64,000 nt of DNA, taken from positions 620,001 through 684,000 of the forward strand of contig JAGFMI010000013.1 of NCBI GenBank assembly GCA_021030905.1, read 5' to 3'. The stretch comes from Pyrenula massariospora (lineage: Eukaryota > Ascomycota > Eurotiomycetes > Pyrenulales > Pyrenulaceae). Positions 9,739 to 19,809 of the stretch are shown in pieces. Under the pieces are notes generated by a model that was not told the origin of the DNA, searched no databases, and saw nothing but the letters and a program-made list of their open reading frames with translations. The first letter of the stretch is position 1, and each line of letters starts with the position of its first letter. Made by a program: the position numbers and the translations under genes.

Positions 9739-12700
9739 TTAGTTAGTAACATCCACCGCCGAAGCCCGACCTCCACGCCAATTGGCCTGGTGCTGTCCAC
9801 CCTTTGGTGAGCTTGCAAACCCGTTTGCCGAAACGTTCACCTTCGCTGTTGAAGTCGGGGTAGGGCCTGGATGAGTTCTTGAGACTTCTCGAGACTTTGG
9901 TCCTCCTTTCCGGTTTTTCTGGATACCCGACGCGTGTCTTGGGGTTCTCGAAGTCGGTTGGTGGAGGTTCTTCCGTGGAATGACCTTCGTCTTCACTTCC
10001 GAGGCGCCAGGCACTTGAATGAAGATTGTCATGTCTTTCGATCTTGGCGTCATATCCAAATCATGGACATCAAAGACCTGGATTGATGCGGCATCAACAG
10101 CTCGCACTGGCCGGCTCTTACGAGGGTGCAAGCGAGCGGCGTGCCATCCATGAGGAAATGTTCGACTTGACACTCGCACCGTTGGAAGCGAGCCAGCGAC
10201 ACGGTCTTCGAACATTTCTTCCTCATCTGCGTATTTAGTAGACCAGACTTCTCCCTCTCCATCTGATTCACTGTCTGTCTGTGGTAATGACACTGGAGCG
10301 ACAAGATGGCTCGTGGAATGATCCAAAGGCTCTTTGCTAGAGACATTGACCGGAAGGCTCTGCTTCTTTTCGGGGACTGGGTTTGACTTGCCAAAGAGGC
10401 CTCTGAACCGCTCTTGCCAGTTCGGCGGTTCTTGGTTCTGAGGGGGTGCAGGCTTGGGCGGCGATGGAGCTTTGGCAGCGATAGCCGCAAATGTCACGGG
10501 CTGCGGTTTAGGAGGCGGTGGAGGGGGCGCAGCGGGGAGAGGAGGGGGTAGCTTCACCACAGCTTTTGGTATTGGCAAACTGACTCTTGGCCGATCGACC
10601 TTTTCTTCATAAGCAGGATGCGTGCTTCCTGATTCTTCTGCTGGGGGGGGCGAAGGAGATCGAGGAACATTTGGAGGAAAGTGAGGTGTAGGCCGGATCA
10701 TGTTGTTCATCTGCTGTTGTTGGAAAAATCGAGAGCCCCCGGCTCTTGGAGGGAGACCCGATGGTGGCGAAGGGAACGATCCCACCGGCCCGAACTGAGG
10801 CATGGAAGGTAATGATTGCCCGTTGCTAGACTTTGTTATTCCGACTACCTGCCTCTGGCCTGCCGCATCTCCAGCTTTGACTTGCCTGAAAGTCTCTTGA
10901 TAAACGACCTGGGGGATCTGTTGATTTTCTGCCCTTGTCTCATCCTGCTCTTGCCGGAATCGTTCTTCGGCGGCTCGTTCGTCTTGAGAAGCCACCTGGT
11001 GAAAATTATTCCAGGCAGCCAAGTTAGGGTTTGGCGCACGCATAATCGGAGAAGGCTGCCACCGATGAGGCTGTGGTGGGCCAATTGGCGCTGGTTGCGA
11101 GGTTGGTTGAGCAGAGTCTGCTTCACTGTTGGCAGCCACTGGGCGTTGATCAGGCGAGGCTTGTCCAGATTCTGGGAGTGTTGCTTCAGAGACGGTGGGT
11201 TGAGCGGTCGGCATTTGGGGAGATTTGCCGACATTGGCCGACCGTCCGTTCCAGTGAGCCCCAATTTGTGCCTGATCTAGAGGAGGTATCGTGTCTCGTG
11301 AAGTATCACGAGGAGGGAATGTAGCTAGACCTTGATTGAAGGTACCGTTGCCAAGAGCTTTGTTGTTCGATGGGGGACCCCAAAGATTTCCGCTGGCGCC
11401 ATAGGCTTGGTTCAGTCTTGCTCCGTCCCACCCGGATGTGGCACTTGGGCCGCTAGCATTAGTCGTTGGCACACTAGATTGTTCGTTGGAGGGTTTTCCG
11501 GTGTTTGAATCTGGCTGACGGTGCTGTGACGGGTCACGCAGCGGCCGAACACCATTGACCATTGTCGATTCATTATTCTGCTGTGCTGGAGGCTTCGGTA
11601 AGGGATCGGACGTTGTCTTCGATTGCGCTGCGGCGGTTTTCTCTGCGGACTTGTCTTGAACTCCCACCAGTTTCTTGACGGAGTCTGGATGATGGACTTT
11701 CATCATTCCATATTGCTTTGGCTCACCTGAGGCCTCGGGGACTGGAATAGGGGGTTTTGGTGGTGAAGTTGCGGACAGTCCGATATCAGCAGTTGCAGGA
11801 GACTTCTGAGGGAGCATCTCCACGGGCCTGCTCTCCTTGGGCTTGCTCTTATCCTCCAGCGGTGGCATGCCTAGGGATTCCATTTTCAGCCTAATTCGCT
11901 CTCGCTTGGCAGCATCTTCACGCGCCTCTTCTTCTTGCCTTCGTTTGATGGCCTGCTCCCGCTTTTCCTTCATCAATTGCTTTTGAATCTCGATCTCTTC
12001 TAACCTTGCGGCATGAGGGTCTTGGAGTGAATAAGATCCTGTTGTCGTTGAAGGTTCTTCTGCCGGTCCGGATGGCCCTGCTGAAGAGGGCGTCATTTCC
12101 GAGGGGGACGGCGCAAAAGGTGTTGTTGGCTTCGCGAATCCATGAGGATCTTGCCCATTAACTTCAAAGTCCCGCCGGTGGTTGCTAGTGTCATGAAGGG
12201 CGGATGTGTCCCTGCTCGTGGACATTCGACGACCGAAAGGGCCACTGCCTCCGCTAACATTTGAAGATGTTCGGCGGCGAGACCAAGGAGGTCTGTCTTG
12301 CTCACTGGTACGATGAGTCTGGAAGGCAGCTGAAGGTTCAGCCGGTGCGTGGTTATTGCCTTGGCTAGGGCGTTGCAAGAGTGATGGAGCCCGGAAATTT
12401 TGATCATTTTTAGAGGTACGCCGCTTCCCTTCATTGACTGCTTCATAGCGTCCAGAATTAGGCATGAATAGCTCTCGAGGATGCCCATCTGTGTCCTGGC
12501 GCCAAGATCGATTGAAGTCATCAGCTGAAATTTCTTTGGTTGGGGATGGTAATCCACCGGCCGTTGGAGGTTGGGCTATCATGTCACGAGAAGGCTCGCG
12601 AGATGGGGGCATTGGTGGCTGTGGATTTATTGAAATCGGAGAGACCTTATCAACAGGTGGCAGGGTGGCCCATGGTGACTTGGATGGCACTGGAGCAGGA

Positions 12701-14073
12701 TTTTTGGCTGTTGGCTGAATGGGCTTCTCAATTGGGCCTTTTTGCTGGAAAGCGGCGTTCTTCGCCTGTTGTTGCTGCCGTTCAGCACTCGCACCCAATT
12801 TGAGGACTGTGGCGTTTGGTCCAACACTGCTAGTCATCTGAGCAGGCGTGCTCTTGTTCGGTATTGAATCTTCTGGGTGTTCTGGGGGAGCAGCTACTGG
12901 CTTTTGTCCTTGAGTTGGGGTTGTGATGCTTTCAGATCCTGCAAGATAAGCCTTCGTTCCGTCGCTCCACTGTAGTGTTTCTGGGAGTGCCCAGTCTTCT
13001 TCGTCATCATCAATATCGGCCCATTTCGATTCTTTCCCCTCTCCATCTGCTTGAATCCTCGAAGTAAGATGAATGCCGTATTGCTGCTTCAGTTCCTCGT
13101 CTGTTAAATGCTTGGTGGATGGAGTTGGAGCCGCTGTTCATCATCAGAAAAAATTATAACAATAGAGAGAGACTTGGCCCACGTCTGTTCTTGTTCCAAA
13201 CTTGCAAAGGATCGGGTCCACCAGCGCCGCTCTTGCCACCTGATCGAAGTGCTTTTGGAGCAGTGTCTCGAAGGCCACTTGAACTTTTAGCAACGAGGCG
13301 TGGTTTGGAACTTAGTTGACTGGATGTCCTTGATGGCGTGGTGGAAACTGTTGGTGCTGAAGACGTGTGAGTATCAAGAACGTCAAAGGTGTGAGGACTT
13401 TACTCTTCTCGGAGCTGGGTTTGGCGCCAGGCGAAGCGCCAGCTCCTTTATTGACAGCAAATTTGGCGAAAGAGACTGGCTTGTATGTAGTGGGCTTCTT
13501 CATTGACTCTCTGCGCTCATGGTGTCTTGCACCGTCGCCACCACCATTGCCGTCTGCTCGGCTTGTATCCGTGTCCGATCCACCGCTGGCGTGGACCGAA
13601 CCATCGTCGCCTACAGCATTATATTGTAGAATACCGTTTGTATGGTTGAAGGAAGGGGAAGATTGTGGTTCGGCATGGGTGGAATGGATTATTTCATTCG
13701 GTGTCTGGGACGAACTTCTAGCCATCCGACCGTCGGAAGAGCAAGGGAAATTTACCGCTAGGTAGCTCGATTCAACTGCTTCTGGCACCCTGTTTTCTGG
13801 AGCTTGGTCTGTCTGCTCCAAATTTTCACTCTGACCATCCGCCTGGCCCGGCACTGCACTCGCAACTCCCACCTCGTCCCCTGCTGTAGCTTGGATTGAA
13901 TTTTGGGTCGCAGGAACGTCGGAAGGCGGAAGGGCGCCAACCGACCGGGATTGATCTACCACATCGTGGATTTGCTGCTCTGCCATAACAAGCTTCGGAT
14001 CTGGACGACCGTTCAGTTCATTGTCAGACTCCGGTTCTTCAGGTATCAGAGTGAGGCGGATCGCTTGATCCAT
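9739..14073 (-). CDS. large proline-rich, disordered conserved fungal protein
   Basis: Three exons on the minus strand: 14073-13404, 13356-13183 and 13133-9739, giving 1412 residues in one frame. Introns are 47 and 49 nt with GTAAAG and GTGGGC donors. Nearly all of the protein is Pro/Ser/Gln-rich and predicted disordered. Conserved-looking blocks are KPVSFAKFAVNKG and PRLVAKSSSG in the first quarter, then DPLQVWNKNR, LTDEELKQQYGIHL and ESKWADIDDDEEDW. A charged helix of about 60 residues (KREQAIKRRQEEEAREDAAK) lies in the first half, and proline runs occur later. The same block order is familiar from uncharacterised Pezizomycotina proteins; no enzyme motif is present. The scaffold or RNA-binding roles suggested by composition are inference. 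A CCAAT-type ATTGG sits about 335 bases upstream of the start. Confidence 0.8.
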
Positions 14074-14802
14074 AACGGCGCATTTAGGAGGGCAATTGAA
14101 AAGGAGCTATACCTGTGTCAAGTTTTTTGCTTGGCCAGCTTGTAAGACAAGAGTTGTGGCCGAGGATAGATATGATGCTATGCGTAGTGAAGTGTGGTTG
14201 AGAAACGCCTCCCAGGTGCTGGCGCGGGTATTGAAGGAACCCTCTGCTAACCGTGCGGAGCAGGTGAAGAAAAAAAAGAGAAAACCCTCCTGCTCAGATT
14301 CTGAGTGTGAGTCCGCTGGGTTATTGTTGTTCTATGAGTCCCGACCGAGGAGGCTTAGGAGAGGTCTGTCCGTCTCTGCCAAGCGGTTTTGACGTCGCCC
14401 CCGCTGATTGGCCGCGCGAGTCCCGGCATCGCGATGCGGTTGAAGCGTGCGAGCAATGATAGCGGGCGCATTACAGGGTAATTAACAACGTGCTAAACTT
14501 CACTCACCATCTAGCGACGCTGATCAGGACACTGTCATGTGGACAGGTAGAGTAGGATAGGATATGCGGCCTACTGTTTGGCCGGGTTCTATAGCAGGGC
14601 GACCTTCAGCACTACAGTCACATAAGTATCGCCCGTTGATTTTAAGACGCATCTAAGACGTAAGAGTCTTGTAATCCATGAGACATCATCACGGTACCCA
14701 TTTCTGAAGATTGCACCGCAAAAGATCCTCGTAGGTATGAAATCTATTTCAAGGGGGTATGTACACTATTGACCTCCATCTTCCCTCTGCTGCAAAGGTT
14801 GT
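14074..14802. other. intergenic stretch
   Basis: Holds the upstream region of the proline-rich protein gene on one side, including an ATTGG (inverted CCAAT) near 14406, and the 3' flank of the ATP synthase gene on the other. No further gene is supported. Confidence 0.4.
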
Positions 14803-15384
14803 TCAATGAGCATTGTTTTTGTGATGACCTGTGAAATAGCATGTTAGAATTGGTGACCAAGCTCTAAAGCTGGGAGACGTACGAAGATGGAAATAATAGT
14901 TGAAGCCATAACCCAATAATCCTAGCGCCGCAATCGTATGCCATATCGCTAAGTCTATTAGTACTACAACTGCGAGTGGTCGGATAGCTTAGACGACTAA
15001 CGCGTTCCCGACGGATTGTCTCCGAAGTAACGAGCTTGATATCTTTCAAAAAGCCCTCGTGGCTTTGTTGTTTCGGCAGGACCTCTTGGGAGCTTCTCGT
15101 AGAATCGGACCACCTTCGACATCCTTGCTGCGTCCTGGGCAGCCCCAATTCCCTGAGACGTCTTAGTGAGCTCGACTTGAACATGCTTGCGTATTCTCCC
15201 CATAGACAAAAGATTGACTTGACAAGAGGTTGATTTGACAAGAGGGATCGACGACTGAACTCACTTGAGGCGACGCAATCTTTGGCGGGTATTAGCTGGA
15301 CTCAAAGACTAACTGATTCCAAATAGCGGAACTTACTTTAGGAGGGATAAGGGTCGAAAGACCGCGGCGAACGATGTAGCTCAT
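14803..15384 (-). CDS. ATP17: mitochondrial ATP synthase subunit f
   Basis: Five exons on the minus strand: 15384-15337, 15279-15265, 15152-15002, 14948-14883 and 14828-14803, encoding 101 residues. The product starts MSYIVRRGLSTLIPPK, a typical matrix-targeting start of this family. It contains VRFYEKLPRGPAE and RYQARYFG, one membrane span (about residues 75-92), and ends NYYFHLRHHKNNAH, the diagnostic C-terminus of fungal subunit f. The subunit sits in the membrane sector (Fo) of the F1Fo ATP synthase near the stator and dimer interface. The second exon is only 15 nt (IASPQ). The third intron has a TACTAAT branch site. The gene is divergent from a complex I subunit gene 348 bases away. Confidence 0.95.
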
Positions 15385-15732
15385 TGTTGCGCTGCAATTG
15401 ACAAGTTTTAGTGAGCGGTAGATGTCAATGCGACACAATACTTTTTGAGATCAAGGAGAGCGACGCACCTCGGCCAGACAATGGTCGTGCTCTCAATGAG
15501 TTGGGTTGCAAATAATCAACGTGAAGTTGAAGTGCTCGTTTGGCTGGGATAGATGGAAGAGCGTGAGTGAAGTAGCACAACTCAAAAGCGTCAAGCTATC
15601 CAGAGGCTAAACTCCATTCGCTTTCACGACTCCACCCGAGGACCAACCAGAAGCATCACCGCTCTACAATTAAAGTCCAGTAATTAATCAAGGGAGGATG
15701 TTGTGACAGCACTTGTGCTGTGAGCTCACACT
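15385..15732. promoter_or_regulatory. shared divergent promoter region of two respiratory-chain genes
   Basis: 348 bases separate the start codons of the ATP synthase subunit f gene (minus) and the NDUFS4-type complex I gene (plus). Both must be driven from this interval. No single motif was assigned with confidence. Confidence 0.6.
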
Positions 15733-16507
15733 ATGTCTTTAATCAGACCATCTCTGTTGAATGCTATGCATAGCCTTCGGCCTCCACTTCGCCGGTGGGC
15801 TAATATACAATCTTCGAGATACCTTAGCCGTTCCGCCACCTCATCCGCACAATCAGATCCCAAACCCACTCCGTCCGAAGCTCCTGCAGTGCCCCACGAG
15901 GAGTCGTCATTAATTCGGCAAGAAGGTTCTTCTGAAGTGCTGCCTTCACATCGGCCAGACTACGATGCTCCAATTGATCATGGCACCTCGTAAGTTGAAC
16001 CTAGTATCACGAAGACATGATAGTTGACCTGTTACAGCTCATTTTCTCCAGTGCCGAAGAGGGTGATGGATGGAAGCGAGCCAGGAGATGTGACGGCAGC
16101 GGCCGTGCTATCTGGAGCTCCAATTGACCTACAAGCGAGGACAGTCAGGTTCGTTCTCGCGGCAGGACCTTGACCGGAATTCGCTAACACTTTCTAGAAT
16201 CTACCGACCAGCAAAGACGGCCACTCAATCCGGGACATGGCACGGGCATCACTGGAGGATGGATTGGGACCCACTCTCAAAGGGACACCGCTGGCAGAAT
16301 CCACTGATGGGATGGCAGTCATCCGGCGACGCGATGCAAGGAACCCATCTGAATTTCAAGACCAAAGACGACGCAATTCTATTTGCACAGAAGCAAGGTT
16401 ACGAGTACTTTGTTCAAGAACCGAACGAGCGAATGATAGTACCGAAAGCATACGCAAACAACTTCATCCATGAGCCAAAGAAGTTGAAGCACATAAAAAC
16501 AAAGTGA
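15733..16507 (+). CDS. NADH:ubiquinone oxidoreductase 21-kDa (NDUFS4-type) subunit
   Basis: Three exons, 15733-15989, 16038-16148 and 16198-16507, encoding 225 residues. Introns are 48 and 49 nt. The N-terminus (SLRPPLRRWANIQSSRYLSR) is a basic, serine-rich mitochondrial presequence. From about residue 115 the mature part reads RIYRPAKTATQSG, HHWRMDWD and RWQNPLMGWQSSGD, then FAQKQGYEYFV and NNFIHEPKKLKHIKTK. This is the pattern of the ETC complex I subunit conserved region (NDUFS4, 18-kDa AQDQ; 21-kDa subunit in Neurospora). It is an accessory subunit at the N-module/Q-module junction of the peripheral arm. It shares its promoter region with the ATP synthase subunit f gene. Confidence 0.93.
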
Positions 16508-16894
16508 AGACAAGGCCTTATCGCTAATGCGTTTAGAGGCGATAAGCGCAAGTAACTCCACCTCGCCACAGCGGTACGGAATATTTACCCTATAACTCCT
16601 GTGGCTATCATCCCCTGAGGGCTTACAGAAATGTATACTTAGAAATCTTGTAAATACATCACCTCTAGAGCTCGCCGCGGAAGCAGATTATGTCAGAGAT
16701 CTTTTGAAGGCTTTGTTATTGAGCGCGTTGTCAGTCTAGCATCCTGAATATTGATATAGTGAGACAAACCACTTCACGTCCATCTCGAAGCATTAGACTT
16801 GTACTTTAGTGTTTCCTAATTTGACTGCGAATCTGCATTCAACAATGACTTGGACCCAAAAATCCCACCTGCGCATGCGGCAATGAAGTTGCAT
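16508..16894. other. convergent 3' flanks
   Basis: Lies between the 3' ends of the complex I gene and the Dim1 gene. AT-rich stretches suit transcript ends; no gene is seen. Confidence 0.45.
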
Positions 16895-17428
16895 TCAATA
16901 CCGGTATCTTGTAGAATAATCTTTTGGACTGACGACCAAACCTCGTCCCCTGCAAATATTAGCTTTCTTTGAAATTTTGGTTCATTATTAGGGTTAACGT
17001 GCTTCTTCGCTCCCTTGTATATGACTTCTAGGATGTCTATAAGCTCTTGTTTGTCCTCGAGGACTAATGTTAGTTTGTTGTTGTTGCCTGTGCCAAAGTC
17101 GGCCATCATGTGTTTGTTTCGGAAGAAGAACATGAGTGTGGGGCCGGTGTCGTAAAGCTCGTACATCTGGTTGAAATCAGGAACTTGGTCGAGGTCGCAT
17201 ACGTATATGACAGCGAAGTTCTTGACACGATCTGCAATCCCTGGGACAAGTTAGTCAAAGTTATAACTAAGAGCTGAGGAACGTACTGTAGAGCACCTCG
17301 TCCTGACGCATGCAGTCCGGGTCCCAGTCTCGTCCAAATCTTATCACCACTAATCTTTCGTCTTCAGACATGATTGCTTGGTCCACGTGCCAGCCAGTGA
17401 CAAGATGAGGAAGGACAACGGAGCCCAT
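16895..17428 (-). CDS. DIB1: U5 snRNP thioredoxin-like protein Dim1/Dib1
   Basis: Three exons on the minus strand: 17428-17287, 17240-17003 and 16949-16895, giving 144 residues. The product reads MGSVVLPHLVTGWHVDQAI, then VVIRFGRDWDPDCMRQDEVL, then FFFRNKHMMADFGTGNNNKL, and ends GRGLVVSPKDYSTRYRY. This matches the Dim1/Dib1/TXNL4A family along its whole length (usual size 142-143). The protein is a thioredoxin-fold component of U5 and the U4/U6.U5 tri-snRNP, needed before spliceosome activation. Intron 2 fits the family end only if its donor is GC (AA|GCACGT...TTTGCAG); using the nearby GT at 16999 breaks the frame. It is divergent from the deoxyhypusine hydroxylase gene. Confidence 0.95.
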
Positions 17429-17791
17429 GGTGTTCCGCCTTGAAGTCGGTGGATGTCAAATGGGTTGGGGTGTGATAAGTCAAATGCGAGGATTTCTAAA
17501 AGTTCGAAAGGATCAGGAACGGAGCACAGAATATCGAATGATGTATACACAAGATTAGGTATCCCTAGCGTTGTGAGGTGGGTAGAGCGACCGTGTAAGT
17601 GTTTGCAAAGATGGTGCTAAACACAGTGCGGCGCCACGATGGCAAGATGGAGAAGCTCAGCCTTGTGTGCACGGACCAGAGCAGGCAGCCATCCTTGAAT
17701 CCCGGCGCTTCACCCCACCTTGTTTGTAGATTTCGAGAGATCGGCATGAAATTTTGTGTGCCTACCCCAACTTCTCCTGCACTATCACGCC
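17429..17791. promoter_or_regulatory. divergent promoter region of the Dim1 and DOHH genes
   Basis: 363 bases separate the two start codons. The interval must carry both promoters; no distinct element was assigned. Confidence 0.5.
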
Positions 17792-18849
17792 ATGGCTCCC
17801 TCGACCACCGAGAACGATGCTGCTGCTACAGAAGACGATCCTACAGTCCAGGCGCTTCGCAAAGTTCTCAGCTCCGAATCCATCTCCCTCGCGCGTCGCT
17901 TCCGGGCTCTATTTTCGTTGAAGCATCTTGCCTGCTCCAAGCCGCCAACAAGCCAGACAATACCCGCCATACAAGCCATTGCAGCTGCATTTTCCTCACC
18001 ATCGGCGCTCTTGAAGCATGAGCTCGCTTACTGCCTCGGACAAACGAAAAATGAAAACGCCATTCCATTTTTACGCGCTGTGCTACAGAACAGACACGAG
18101 GATGCCATGTGCAGACATGAAGCTGCTGAAGCGCTTGGTGCTCTCGGTGACATGGGGAGTATCGGAATAATGAAGACCATGAGAGATGATGAGTGCGAAC
18201 AGACTGTGGTACGGGAGACATGCGAGATTGCGGTAGATCGGATACTATGGGATAAGTCCTCGCAGAAGCTGTCTGAGAAATTACGTCAAAGGTACCGATG
18301 AACTTGAGTTTCTGTACCCGATGACTGACTTGTGGTAGTGACTTCACTTCAATAGATCCCGCCCCACCATTGCCAATGAATTCTATTTCACCTTCAATAG
18401 ACAGTCTGCGTCAAACGCTCCTTGACAATTCTCTTCCACTATTTCAGCGATATCGTGCAATGTTCGCACTGCGAGACCTTGCCTCACCACCAGATCTTGA
18501 AACTGCTCGACCTGCCGTGGAGGCGCTCTCGCAAGGCTTTGGGGATACTTCAGCCTTATTCAGACATGAGATTGCTTTCGTATTTGGACAGCTCTGTCAT
18601 CCTGCATCCATTCCAAGCCTGAGCAAGACTTTGAGTAACAAGGATGAAGTTGCTATGGTAAGACATGAAGCAGCGGAAGCGCTTGGCAGCTTAGGAGATG
18701 AGCCAGGTGTGCAAGAGCTGCTCAAAAAGTTCCTGGATGATGCCGAACAAGTGGTTCGTGAGAGTGTCATTGTTGCTTTGGACATGGCAGAGCATGAGCG
18801 AAGTGGTGAGTCGGAGTACGCTCTAATGCCACAGGTTGCGGCTGCGTAG
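17792..18849 (+). CDS. LIA1: deoxyhypusine hydroxylase
   Basis: Two exons, 17792-18291 and 18339-18849, coding 336 residues. The enzyme hydroxylates deoxyhypusine to hypusine on translation factor eIF5A, the last step of that modification, using a di-iron centre. It is built from HEAT repeats in two symmetric halves. The four His-Glu metal ligands are all visible: [12 protein letters not shown] and [12 protein letters not shown] in the first half, [13 protein letters not shown] and [13 protein letters not shown] in the second. Length and architecture are normal for fungal enzymes. The start MAPSTTEN was chosen over upstream non-ATG codons. The 47-nt intron falls in the linker between the halves. 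The next gene on the minus strand (Rpa12) ends 95 bases away. Confidence 0.96.
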
Positions 18850-18944
18850 GTACAAGTGACCACGCCGGATCAATGATACCCATGTCCTTAGACTTTCTTC
18901 ATTTCTATGCTCGGTAAATTATAATAGACGATTCTGGGATAATA

Positions 18945-19430
18945 TCAATTATTTGTATTCCACCTATGCTCTTGTATCAGTTGACCAAAAACTGAATGAA
19001 CTTCGTCCGATCTTGGAAGAACATACCCATAACCACACTGGGTACACTCATAGAAGACAGTGCTGCCTTCATCTGCGCTCCTTAATTGCATTGTATAATA
19101 TCTGACTTTGGGAGCGCGGCATTCTGGGCACTCCTGTTCAATCACTGCAGCGGTTCGCGTGTCGTCAGCGCTGAGAGTCTGGACGGTAGACTGCTTCGCA
19201 CGCAACGCGGATGGGAAGGCTCCTGGTTTCGATTTTGAGACAGTTGTCTTGGATGATACATCTAAAGGCGATCAATATCGCTGGCCATTTGAGGGGTGTT
19301 CTTTGAGCACTCTACCTTCGTTGTGGGTTCCACAAGAGTCACAAACAACGATCGCATTCTCCCGTGTTGTTGAATTTGGCAATAGGTTGCCGCAAGCAGT
19401 GCAAAAAAGCAGAGAGCCAATTGCAGCCAT
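18945..19430 (-). CDS. RPA12: RNA polymerase I subunit Rpa12
   Basis: Three exons on the minus strand: 19430-19316, 19261-19027 and 18963-18945, encoding 122 residues. The N-terminal zinc ribbon has CTACGNLLP and CDSCGTH. The C-terminal TFIIS-like ribbon has CPECRAPKVRYYTMQLRSAD, then EGSTVFYECTQCGYGWNTNN. The acidic RSADE-type hairpin for RNA cleavage is present as RSADEGST. Rpa12 supports transcript cleavage and termination by Pol I in the nucleolus. The last exon is only 19 nt. The second intron is 63 nt, a multiple of three with no in-frame stop, so its retention would insert 21 residues after the last cysteine pair. The M of MAAIGSLLF was chosen as start from family likeness. Confidence 0.94.
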
Positions 19431-19809
19431 GATTGAGGTGAAGGATGGGATGAGTAGCCTTTTCAAATGTGGTGAAGGTGACCCCTGGCAACATGTATTA
19501 CGGCCCCGTGAAAGTGGAGCTTATCGATAGCCCTGATCGGGTGGACCCGTCGTGCGTGGGTAGTTTAGCTCGATGTAAGGTAGATCTTGTGGAGGCTCAA
19601 GTAGCCAGATGAGCGTTAACTGTCAACAGATTGGTCTCAGGTCGCTGCAGGCTCTCTTCAACCTTCGCATGATTTTGTCTCCCATTCCTTGTTTAAGCTT
19701 CTTCGGGAGCACCATGCAGCTGCCACCGCATCGGCGACATGCTGTAACTGGTGCGATTTCTGAGCCGCAAGAATAAGAGCAGTACAATCAAAGAGCAAAG
19801 CGCATTGCG
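19431..19809. promoter_or_regulatory. divergent promoter region of the Rpa12 and Scc2 genes
   Basis: 379 bases separate the start codons of the two divergent genes. No individual motif was assigned. Confidence 0.5.
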
